5,615 nt of DNA from Spirosoma fluviale. Its GTDB lineage: Bacteria > Bacteroidota > Bacteroidia > Cytophagales > Spirosomataceae. The notes under the pieces are model-generated. The model saw only the letters and a list, made by a program, of their open reading frames with translations, ran no database searches and was not told the origin of the DNA. How positions within the stretch are numbered: position 1 is the stretch's first letter; each line of letters starts with the position of its first letter. The translations under genes were made by a program, and so were the position numbers. Below are positions 1 to 5,148 of the stretch, piece after piece. The DNA is taken from assembly GCA_945906915.1 (NCBI GenBank), contig CAMDSI010000142.1:1-5615 (forward strand), in the 5' to 3' direction.

Positions 1-256
1 TATGTAAATCGATTTGTTTTTCGTTCACCATATACCCTAAAAGCATAGGTGAATAATAGGTATATCCTCCCGTTAATTTAAAAATAGGCGTATACAAAAA
101 TTGGCTAATGGGAACGTAAAAAATGAAGGCTGCATAAAATAACGGATGATCATAGCCTTTTTCGATGATCAAAACCGCTAGCAAAAAACCAGCCAACAGA
201 AATAGAATGGATTCAATCCAAACCAAGGCTTTTGGCTGTTTGTAAAAGTCGTTCAT
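1..256 (-). CDS. Small integral membrane protein, unknown function (C-terminus beyond left edge)
   Basis: An open frame reads from an ATG at 256 down to the left edge with no stop, giving 85 residues beginning MNDFYKQPKALVW. Two hydrophobic stretches are visible, at about residues 14-32 (IESILFLLAGFLLAVLII) and 38-57 (an aromatic-rich helix with FYAAFIFYVP), followed by a polar segment containing GGYTYYSP. This makes it an inner-membrane protein. The start is supported by an A-rich leader and AAGGG directly before the ATG, and by position: it lies 26 bases after the stop of the 33-residue gene on the same strand, as expected in an operon with that gene and the GldL-like gene. I do not recognise the family, and the missing C-terminus limits any call. 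It is too short and open-ended to exclude an exotic alternative, but hydrophobic pattern and context argue for a real gene. Confidence 0.7.
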   Translation of the reverse strand, partial: MNDFYKQPKALVWIESILFLLAGFLLAVLIIEKGYDHPLFYAAFIFYVPISQFLYTPIFKLTGGYTYYSPMLLGYMVNEKQIDLH

Positions 257-282
257 CCCTTATTTTTTATGCACGATTAAGC

Positions 283-384
283 TCAACTAAATAATGACTT
301 GATTGCATCTCTAAAAATCAAGGATAGAAATACGAGAACGCCCACGATTACTTCTTTTCGATACTTTTTTAAAATTTGATTCAT
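283..384 (-). CDS. 33-residue single-pass membrane miniprotein, unknown function
   Basis: A short frame runs from ATG at 384 to TGA at 283-285 and encodes 33 residues starting MNQILKKYRKEVIVG. It has a basic N-terminal stretch (KKYRK, residues 6-10), one hydrophobic helix at about 11-24 (EVIVGVLVFLSLIF) and a short tail RDAIKSLFS. This is the usual build of a single-pass membrane microprotein with its N-terminus in the cytoplasm by the positive-inside rule. It starts 5 bases after the stop that ends the extended GldL-like frame (390-392) and ends 26 bases before the next gene, so it fills the gap between two co-oriented membrane-protein genes. An AGGA lies 13 bases upstream of the ATG, which is far for a Shine-Dalgarno site but not decisive in Bacteroidota. 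No family is recognised. Its role is unknown; partnership with the flanking membrane proteins is inferred from position only. Confidence 0.55.
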   Translation of the reverse strand: MNQILKKYRKEVIVGVLVFLSLIFRDAIKSLFS

Positions 385-389
385 ACTAA

Positions 390-443
390 TTATACAATCC
401 TTTTTCTACCAAGCAACAAATAAACGATACCTGCAATGGTGCC
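390..443 (-). other. In-frame continuation of the GldL-like gene beyond its TAA stop
   Basis: Reading on in the same frame after the TAA at 444-446 gives 17 residues, GTIAGIVYLLLGRKRIV, then a second TAA at 390-392. The stretch completes the third hydrophobic helix begun before the stop and ends in a basic GRKR tail. This is the way small Bacteroidota membrane proteins with a PLDc_N-like last helix (Gx(I/L)YLLxGRxR) usually finish. The next gene starts just 5 bases after the second stop, so the ancestral gene most likely ended here. A single-base change (for example TTA to TAA) explains the break; there is no frame change. Readthrough cannot be ruled out from sequence. Confidence 0.6.
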
Positions 444-677
444 TTAAAACCCTATAAAAATGAAGGCGATAGTCCACATGATTTTTTCATTTTTATCGAT
501 TCTTTCAGAGCGCCATACTTCTGACAAAGCAGCTACAACAAAAACCCCATTTGTTACCATTCCTACAATCAAAAGTTGTTCTGCGCCAGGTAAGTGTAAA
601 ATCTTCATAAATGCTCCTACAAGCACCAAAACCAAGCTGATGAAAAAGCTCCACGTAACAATCGTACCTAGATTCAT
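444..677 (-). CDS. GldL-like small membrane protein, apparently truncated by an in-frame stop
   Basis: The 77-residue product has a first hydrophobic helix at about residues 6-23, then GAFMKILHLPGAE (21-33), then a second helix at about 34-52. The K-I-L-H-x-P-G-A motif in this setting is the signature of the N-terminal membrane part of GldL, the gliding-motility / type IX secretion motor subunit of Bacteroidota. Full GldL is over 200 residues with a long cytoplasmic domain; this protein has only the membrane hairpin, so it is a GldL-related small protein, not the motor subunit itself. A third hydrophobic segment begins at KIMWTIAFIFIG (65-76) and is cut by TAA at 444-446. The frame continues past the stop as a matching half-helix (see 390-443). 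The ATG at 677 is the natural start because it directly precedes the first helix. It heads a minus-strand run of three membrane genes. Whether the shortened protein still folds is unknown. Confidence 0.75.
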   Translation of the reverse strand: MNLGTIVTWSFFISLVLVLVGAFMKILHLPGAEQLLIVGMVTNGVFVVAALSEVWRSERIDKNEKIMWTIAFIFIGF

Positions 678-772
678 TGCGAATTATCTGATTTATAATT
701 CAAATTAAATGATAAACCATTACATAACCATACGTCAGATTATTTATCTTGTCACCCTAAACCTATAAAACT

Positions 773-1684
773 TTGAAAAAGCTATTCGTTGCTATTATAA
801 CCTGTCTCGCTTTCAATTCCTTCGCTCAAGATGGAACCATTTATCCGCTGGAAGCGCCTAAGGAGCCTAACGCGATTCCATTAAATACCGGGTCTGTGAA
901 GGACCAGCCAGCACCTGAGACGTGGTTTCGCCAATGGGGCGATCCGATGGCGCGTAATATTTCCACAGCTACGTTAACGCCTTTCTTTCCTGAAAAGGGC
1001 AAGGCAAATGGTGCCGTTGTCATTGTGGCTCCAGGCGGAGGATACCGCTGGCTTTCGATGGGTAATGAGGGCTGGGAGGTGGCTGAAGCTTTGGCCAAAA
1101 AAGGAATAACTGCCTTCGTTCTAAAGTACCGTTTATTCCCTACCCCAGAAAAATTAGACGATTTTACGGCTTGGATGAACCGTCCACGCCCGGCACCGCA
1201 AAAAACAGATAGTGCGGCTAAGAACACCAATCCAATGGCACAAATGGATCTGACGAATCAACTAACAGACGCAGAAGCAGCCTATGCCATGATTATCAAA
1301 AACGCAGCAAACTGGGGTATTGATACACAACGCATTGGTATGATTGGTTTCTCCGCAGGGGCCGGTTTAACGATGCACGCAACGCTTTATTCGAAAACGA
1401 TGAAGCTTGCCTTTATTGGACCAATTTATGGCGGAATGGGCCCGGTAAAAGTACCTGCAAATGCTCCACCTATGTTCAATGTAATTGCGTCGGATGACTT
1501 TTTATTTAATGCACAATTTGGCGTGATTGATTCTTGGTTTAAAGCGGGCAGACCGGTGGAGTTTCATTTATACCAAAACGGAGGCCACGGTTTTGGATTA
1601 GGCAATCCGAATAGAACGAGTAATAAATGGTTTGATGCGTTTATGCACTGGCTAGATGTGAATAAGTTCTTAGTAGCAAAATAG
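773..1684 (+). CDS. Exported alpha/beta-hydrolase, acetylxylan-esterase-like
   Basis: This 303-residue protein has a signal peptide (residues 1-18, KKLFVAIITCLAFNSFA, cut before Q19), so it acts in the periplasm or outside. The alpha/beta-hydrolase fold is shown by PGGGY (87-91, oxyanion-hole loop, the HGGG equivalent), the nucleophile elbow GFSAG with Ser194 (192-196), Asp241/Asp242 after the strand FNVIAS as acid, and GGHGFG with His272 as base: a complete Ser-Asp-His triad in order. The layout resembles the acetylxylan / feruloyl-type carbohydrate esterases common in Bacteroidota, and de-esterification of plant polysaccharides is the best guess; other short-chain esters are possible. Residues 124-165, between the strand ending LKYRL and the helix TDAEAAYAMI, form a polar insert that may act as a lid. 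The start is TTG at 773: an in-frame TAA at 758-760 leaves no ATG upstream, and the signal peptide begins here. It is followed after 12 bases by the broken yjlB gene, implying one transcript. Confidence 0.85.
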   Translation: MKKLFVAIITCLAFNSFAQDGTIYPLEAPKEPNAIPLNTGSVKDQPAPETWFRQWGDPMARNISTATLTPFFPEKGKANGAVVIVAPGGGYRWLSMGNEGWEVAEALAKKGITAFVLKYRLFPTPEKLDDFTAWMNRPRPAPQKTDSAAKNTNPMAQMDLTNQLTDAEAAYAMIIKNAANWGIDTQRIGMIGFSAGAGLTMHATLYSKTMKLAFIGPIYGGMGPVKVPANAPPMFNVIASDDFLFNAQFGVIDSWFKAGRPVEFHLYQNGGHGFGLGNPNRTSNKWFDAFMHWLDVNKFLVAK

Positions 1685-1696
1685 GCTCAGGCAACT

Positions 1697-2078
1697 ATGA
1701 ACAACGTCGACATCATCACCTATTATTTCGAGAATGACGGAGATATTCCGAACAATATCCTCCCGGTGGTGATTTACAAAAATGTGCTTCAGCACGATGT
1801 AAATAAGGACTTTGAATTTATATTTTGCCAAAATGGATGGTCAAATAACTGGCACGACATCATATTAACGGAAGATCATTTTCATAGCAATACGCATGAA
1901 GTTTTGGGCCTAAAAAGTGGGCAGGCGCGCTTAATGCTAGGGGGCAGATTGGAACCTAAAGTTTAGTTTGAAAATGGAAGACCGCCAGACCATTTTGGCA
2001 GAAATCGCCACTATCCCTATTCCACAAAAAGACCCGCTTTTTGGCATCGGGGGGCCCCTTTTAAACTTTTGGAAATAA
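1697..2078 (+). pseudogene. yjlB: yjlB-type cupin gene broken by an internal deletion and frame change
   Basis: The first part (ATG 1697, stop TAG 1964-1966, 89 residues) matches the N-terminal half of the YjlB cupin family: TYYFENDG-IPNN near the start, FxxNGW at about 44-48, and the metal-binding cupin motif 1 HFHSNTHEVLGL-SG (from about residue 61) leading to ARLMLGG. At that point the family continues with a strand-turn and the second cupin motif (GDxxxxPAGxxH). Here it is absent and the frame stops after REPKV-like codons (RLEPKV). In another frame, 1974-2078 encodes MEDRQTILAEIATIPIPQKD then PLFG-IGGPLLNFWK and TAA. This is the typical YjlB C-terminus (DRP...IA..P.P..DPLFG..GPL..FW). 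The simplest reading is one gene that lost roughly 40-50 codons around 1941-1973 with loss of frame. YjlB's biochemical role is not established. The remnant cannot form a complete cupin barrel. It follows the esterase gene by 12 bases. Confidence 0.8.
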
Positions 2079-2097
2079 TATATTAAGCGTACTTTTG
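2068..2097 (+). promoter_or_regulatory. Bacteroidota-type promoter for the DUF2490 gene
   Basis: TTTG at 2068-2071 (the -33 element) is followed, 18 bases later, by a perfect TAnnTTTG -7 element, TACTTTTG at 2090-2097. This matches the primary sigma-factor consensus of Bacteroidota (TTG, 17-23 bases, TAnnTTTG). The -33 element overlaps the final Phe-Trp codons of the yjlB remnant. Transcription should begin about 3-6 bases after the -7 box, that is at or within the ATGATG at 2101-2106, so the transcript would have essentially no leader. Confidence 0.7.
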
Positions 2098-2100
2098 TGA

Positions 2101-2886
2101 ATGATGCATAGAAAAATTACCCTGTTTTTAGCTCTGTTATTTGTTTCTTGTCAATTTTCATTGGCGCAAAATAATCGCTTAACAACCTCGAATACCATTG
2201 GTTGGTATAATTATTTTGGCACATTCAAATTATCAGAAAAGACCGGAATTCACACAGAATATCAATGGCGAAGAAATGACCTAATTTCAAATTGGCAACA
2301 AGGCCTATTACGAGTTGGGCTAAACTACAATGTGAATCCAAGGGTCCTATTTAGAGTGGGCTATGCGTGGGCTGAAACATTTCCCTATGGGGAATACGCA
2401 CTCAATAAATTAGGTAGAGAATTTACGGAACACCGTATTTTCGAAATGGTTCAACTATCTCACAAAGAGGGCATTGTAGATATTTCCCACCGATTTATGT
2501 TAGAACAAAGATTTATTGGGCGATATAGTTCGGCTAATGAAACGACCGAAGACGGGTATCCGCTATCAAACAGGGGCAGGTATATGGTTCGCCTTCAGGT
2601 TCCCTTGCGTGGTCGAGAGATAAAGGATAAAACGGCCTACTTTGCAGTATATGATGAGGTGCTTGTCGGGTTTGGGGAAAATGTAAATGCTAATATTTTT
2701 GACCAAAATAGAATAGGCATTTTACTCGGTTATCGTTTCAATAAAACCCTCCGAATGGAAGGAGGATATCTTAACCAGACTCTGCAATTAGGCCGACAAA
2801 TAAATGGCTTAAATGTATTCCAAAATAATAATGGATTTATCATTAACGCCAACTTCACTATTGATCTATCGAAGCCAAAAGATTAA
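2101..2886 (+). CDS. DUF2490 family outer-membrane beta-barrel-like protein
   Basis: This 261-residue protein begins with a signal peptide (residues 1-22, cleaved at SLA before QN). The mature part is a series of alternating, aromatic-rich strands, such as NTIGWYNYFGTFKLSEKTG, TEYQWRRND, GLLRVGLNYNVNPRVLFRVGYAW, ISHRFMLEQRFIGRY, YMVRLQVPL, YFAVYDEVLVGFG, NRIGILLGYRFNKTLRMEGGY and GFIINANFTIDL. This pattern, and in particular the WYNYFG opening and QWRRND segment, is characteristic of the DUF2490 family, predicted 12-ish-stranded barrels of the outer membrane with no settled function. A cysteine at residue 17 (FVSC) could mimic a lipobox, but the good SLA-Q site and barrel pattern favour ordinary signal peptidase. 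ATG codons lie at 2101 and 2104, both upstream of the signal peptide core; the promoter places transcription start almost on them. It is a single-gene unit with its own terminator. Confidence 0.85.
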   Translation: MMHRKITLFLALLFVSCQFSLAQNNRLTTSNTIGWYNYFGTFKLSEKTGIHTEYQWRRNDLISNWQQGLLRVGLNYNVNPRVLFRVGYAWAETFPYGEYALNKLGREFTEHRIFEMVQLSHKEGIVDISHRFMLEQRFIGRYSSANETTEDGYPLSNRGRYMVRLQVPLRGREIKDKTAYFAVYDEVLVGFGENVNANIFDQNRIGILLGYRFNKTLRMEGGYLNQTLQLGRQINGLNVFQNNNGFIINANFTIDLSKPKD

Positions 2887-2912
2887 ATCGCTTAGAAATT
2901 TCAAAAAGCAGA

Positions 2913-2942
2913 GCCTCTGGTAAAATTACCGGAGGCTTTTTT
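2913..2942 (+). terminator. Intrinsic terminator after the DUF2490 gene
   Basis: GCCTCTGGTA (2913-2922) pairs with TACCGGAGGC (2927-2936) around an AAAT loop, with one T-G wobble, and is followed by a run of six T (2937-2942). This is a textbook rho-independent terminator 26 bases after the stop codon. It insulates the DUF2490 gene from the promoter immediately downstream. Confidence 0.9.
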
Positions 2943-2973
2943 ATTATATAATTTATTGAAAAAATAATATGCT

Positions 2974-3007
2974 TTTGTTTCTAGTTTCAAAATGATACTT
3001 ATATTTG
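2974..3007 (+). promoter_or_regulatory. Bacteroidota-type promoter for the 3040-3780 gene
   Basis: TTTG at 2974-2977 and a perfect TAnnTTTG element, TATATTTG at 3000-3007, are separated by 22 bases, within the 17-23 base range of Bacteroidota promoters. The expected transcript start is about 3010-3013, giving a leader of nearly 30 bases before the ATG at 3040. The leader is A-rich with no Shine-Dalgarno sequence, as is common in the phylum. It also rules out the longer reading frame beginning at 2992, which would start upstream of the transcript. Confidence 0.75.
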
Positions 3008-3039
3008 AAGAATATATTTTCACCATAAACATTCAAAAA

Positions 3040-3780
3040 ATGAAAAAACAATTACTGATGGTTGCATTGACTTTGATAAGCTTTGCGCCATTCGCTCAAC
3101 AGAAAACGAGCACCATGAATTCCGCTTTTTGGAAAGTTAAAATGGGGCATTCTAACTCTTTTGTTGATGCTTCCGAAACATTCATAACTAAATTTTTTCC
3201 TGTAAAAGACGGCAAAACTCCAATATCTGGATACAATATTACCGGGGGCAAACACCACGGAGAATATTTGTTTTTAAATAATGTAGGGAAAAGTTTTGCT
3301 GATAGAGATGAGGTAACTCCCCCTACCATGGAAAACATCAGATGGAGTGATAATTGGAACTTAAATATTGCACCCCATATTGAAAGTATTACTGCTGAAC
3401 TTTTAGTCTTTAAACCTGAAATGTCTAACATCGGCCCGGATGACAAGGCTGAAAAATTTGTGAGCACAGAATGGACGGTTACCAATAGTTCCAAAGCCTT
3501 TACAGATGTTTTGCAAAAAATGCCAAAAGTTTGGAATAAATTAGGACGAAAAATAGGGATTTGGGTGACTTTTACGGGAGAAACTAGATATTATCTGGTT
3601 AGATATTTCCCTAATGGATGGAAAGATTTAGATGATACAAAAGATTCAGATTTTGCTACTGCTTGGGAAGAAGTATATGGTAAAGGTTCTTGGGAAAAAG
3701 ACGGTGCAATTTTTGCTAATGGATGGACTAGAACCGATCGGTATATGATGACCTTGAATAAAAGATTGACTAGTAAGTAA
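3040..3780 (+). CDS. Exported tryptophan-rich protein of unknown function
   Basis: This 246-residue protein has a clear signal peptide (residues 1-19, MKKQLLMVALTLISFAPFA, cut before QQ), so it is exported. I do not recognise the family. The mature part is acidic-neutral and rich in tryptophan (10 in 246). It shows two similarly built halves: a strand (FWKVKMG, 30-36, and EWTVTN, 144-149), then an S-rich turn and a helix with aromatic residues (SNSFVDASETFITKFF; SSKAFTDVLQKMPKVW), a strand (ISGYNIT; IGIWVTFTG), a strand (GEYLFLNNVG; RYYLVRYFP) and an acidic loop (FADRDE; WKDLDDTKD). That order is compatible with a duplicated ferredoxin-like (dimeric alpha/beta-barrel type) fold, but this is inference. 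The ATG at 3040 is chosen over an in-frame ATG at 2992 because it directly precedes the signal peptide and lies downstream of the promoter. The gene stands alone and converges on the ceramidase-like gene. Confidence 0.75.
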   Translation: MKKQLLMVALTLISFAPFAQQKTSTMNSAFWKVKMGHSNSFVDASETFITKFFPVKDGKTPISGYNITGGKHHGEYLFLNNVGKSFADRDEVTPPTMENIRWSDNWNLNIAPHIESITAELLVFKPEMSNIGPDDKAEKFVSTEWTVTNSSKAFTDVLQKMPKVWNKLGRKIGIWVTFTGETRYYLVRYFPNGWKDLDDTKDSDFATAWEEVYGKGSWEKDGAIFANGWTRTDRYMMTLNKRLTSK

Positions 3781-3805
3781 ATACTAATTAGGTATTAAAA
3801 ATGGG

Positions 3806-3832
3806 AAAGGGGTCGATTTGATCCCTTTTTTT
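3806..3832. terminator. Shared bidirectional terminator between convergent genes
   Basis: AAAGGGGTC (3806-3814) pairs with GATCCCTTT (3820-3828), with one G-T wobble, around the loop GATTT. On the plus strand it runs into T residues 3826-3832, ending the 3040-3780 gene. On the minus strand the same hairpin follows the stop codon at 3831-3833 at once and is trailed by ATTTTTAAT after a short CCC, so it can also end the ceramidase-like gene. The plus direction is the stronger. Confidence 0.8.
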
Positions 3833-5060
3833 ATTTAACGAGCGTATTCAAGGTAGAATAAATGATCTCCATCGTTTCTGGCCCAATACTCATCCCCGTC
3901 AGATATTTACTGTGAGGTATATTATTACTCAAGTCAAAAAAGCTAGGTTTGATGATATAGCCCAAGGCATCTTGCGATAAACCTAGGACAAATTTAGGGC
4001 CCTTGTTGTTCATCAATTTCTTCGTCGCAAGGCTTAGTGCTGGACTAGTTTCTCCAGGATGGGTGGCAAAATAAGCATCACCTATAGTAAAAAAGGCTAT
4101 CTCAGAGCTCACCGTTTTTCCAAAAGTTCTTTTGATGACCCCTGATTTGGACAACATCTGAAAAGCTGGATTTGCTAATGGAAAATCAACTTTAGCCGAT
4201 GAAAAATGTAGGCTTTTGCTCGAATTCTTACTTGGGGATAATTCAAAAACATATTTCCCTAACGACGTTCCATACTGTTTCGCTTGATCGTAGGTATGGG
4301 GAACTCCTTCTGGTTGAATCCAGCCACCTATGGCGCCTTGCAGGAACATATTCACCCCGCCTTGTGCAGCATCTAAATAGGTATAATATCCCCAAACATA
4401 ATCTGAACTTGCCGCAGTACTGGTATCGTCCATGATCGTAGGATGGCAGGCAAAATTAGTCAGCGTAGCGATATTCTTTCCATTCAGATCGCTGAATTTG
4501 ATGACACTTACCGCCCTGTCCAGCTCACCAGGTTCTGAAATATTCTTTACCCAATCCTCTCCAAAAGAACCATTTCCATAGGATATAGTTACCGGCTTTT
4601 TGGCATTATATGCTTCCTTAATGGCTTCTACAGCCCTATCCACGATGAACTGCATGTGCTTATCATTAACGCCTGAATGCGCTAAATCTTTACCCCAAAT
4701 CCCCACCACATCGGGGCCCGAATGGGTATGTGTGGATGACATGACAATATGCTCAGGATTAATTAGCGGAAGTTCGGATTTAATTCTAGCCCGGATTTCT
4801 TGTAGTTGAGGATACAATAATCCGATACAATCAAATGTAAGTAGGGTGATGTTGTTATTGCTATTGCTTACCACGACAGCTTTGACATAAAGATTGTCAT
4901 GAACGTCAATAAATGGTCGATTGGGTTTGCCTCCTGCCAGGTATAAAGAATCCTTTTCAGGGTTAATGGTTCTTATTGCCGCGCCTGCAAAAAAATCTTG
5001 GGCAGTAAGCGAAAATTGCGCTAGAAAAAATAGTACTAAAAGTGCTGTTCTGTTTTTCAT
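3831..5060 (-). CDS. Exported neutral-ceramidase-like hydrolase
   Basis: With the ATG at 5060 the protein has 409 residues. It starts MKNRTALLVLFFLAQF with a signal peptide cut after A20. An in-frame ATG 30 bases upstream would add residues before this peptide and is less likely. The body matches the N-terminal catalytic domain of neutral/alkaline ceramidases (PF04734): AGAAIRTINP (25-34), a GG-x-P-N-R-P-F-I-D-V-H-D-NLYVKAVVV segment (44-64), LTFDCIGL (74-81), THTHSGPD with His111/His113, NFACHPTIM with His206, HPGE with Glu337, and LGYI with Tyr368. In known ceramidases the corresponding His, His, Glu and Tyr bind zinc. The region of the ceramidase nucleophile motif (GDVSPN) reads QGAIGGWIQP (241-250) without a serine at the expected spot. 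At 409 residues it also lacks the C-terminal beta domain of true ceramidases (about 650+). It is therefore a metal-dependent amidase/esterase-like relative whose substrate is uncertain. It is divergent from the DUF1080 gene. Confidence 0.8.
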   Translation of the reverse strand: MKNRTALLVLFFLAQFSLTAQDFFAGAAIRTINPEKDSLYLAGGKPNRPFIDVHDNLYVKAVVVSNSNNNITLLTFDCIGLLYPQLQEIRARIKSELPLINPEHIVMSSTHTHSGPDVVGIWGKDLAHSGVNDKHMQFIVDRAVEAIKEAYNAKKPVTISYGNGSFGEDWVKNISEPGELDRAVSVIKFSDLNGKNIATLTNFACHPTIMDDTSTAASSDYVWGYYTYLDAAQGGVNMFLQGAIGGWIQPEGVPHTYDQAKQYGTSLGKYVFELSPSKNSSKSLHFSSAKVDFPLANPAFQMLSKSGVIKRTFGKTVSSEIAFFTIGDAYFATHPGETSPALSLATKKLMNNKGPKFVLGLSQDALGYIIKPSFFDLSNNIPHSKYLTGMSIGPETMEIIYSTLNTLVK

Positions 5061-5148
5061 ATATGGTATAATAATAGCAAAAATTTTCAAGCCGATAAAC
5101 CATTTTTCAAACTTTTTAAACTAATTTAAAATTCTAAACCTATTCAAA

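Noticed and set aside
460..708. 82-residue plus-strand frame opposite the GldL-like gene
   Set aside because: It is the antisense of a convincing membrane gene, has no domain-like pattern and no promoter.
678..772. Promoters in the divergent gap between the GldL-like and esterase genes
   Set aside because: Near matches exist (TTAATTTG on the minus strand, TATCTTG on the plus strand), but each has a mismatch in the -7 box and no TTG at the right distance.
841..1230. 129-residue minus-strand frame inside the esterase gene
   Set aside because: The opposite strand carries a full catalytic-triad esterase; this frame is a codon-usage shadow.
2046..2064. GGGGGGCCCC followed by TTTT as a terminator after yjlB
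   Set aside because: The palindrome leaves almost no loop, so a stable hairpin is unlikely, and the sequence is coding for the YjlB C-terminus (GGPLL).
3052..3494. Two minus-strand frames opposite the secreted protein
   Set aside because: They overlap a gene with signal peptide, promoter and terminator, and show no recognisable features.
4199..5124. Three short plus-strand frames opposite the ceramidase-like gene
   Set aside because: They are antisense to conserved catalytic motifs and do not look like proteins.
5061..5148. Promoters in the gap between the ceramidase-like and DUF1080 genes
   Set aside because: The region is AT-rich with partial matches such as TAATTTAA, but none has both elements at proper spacing.
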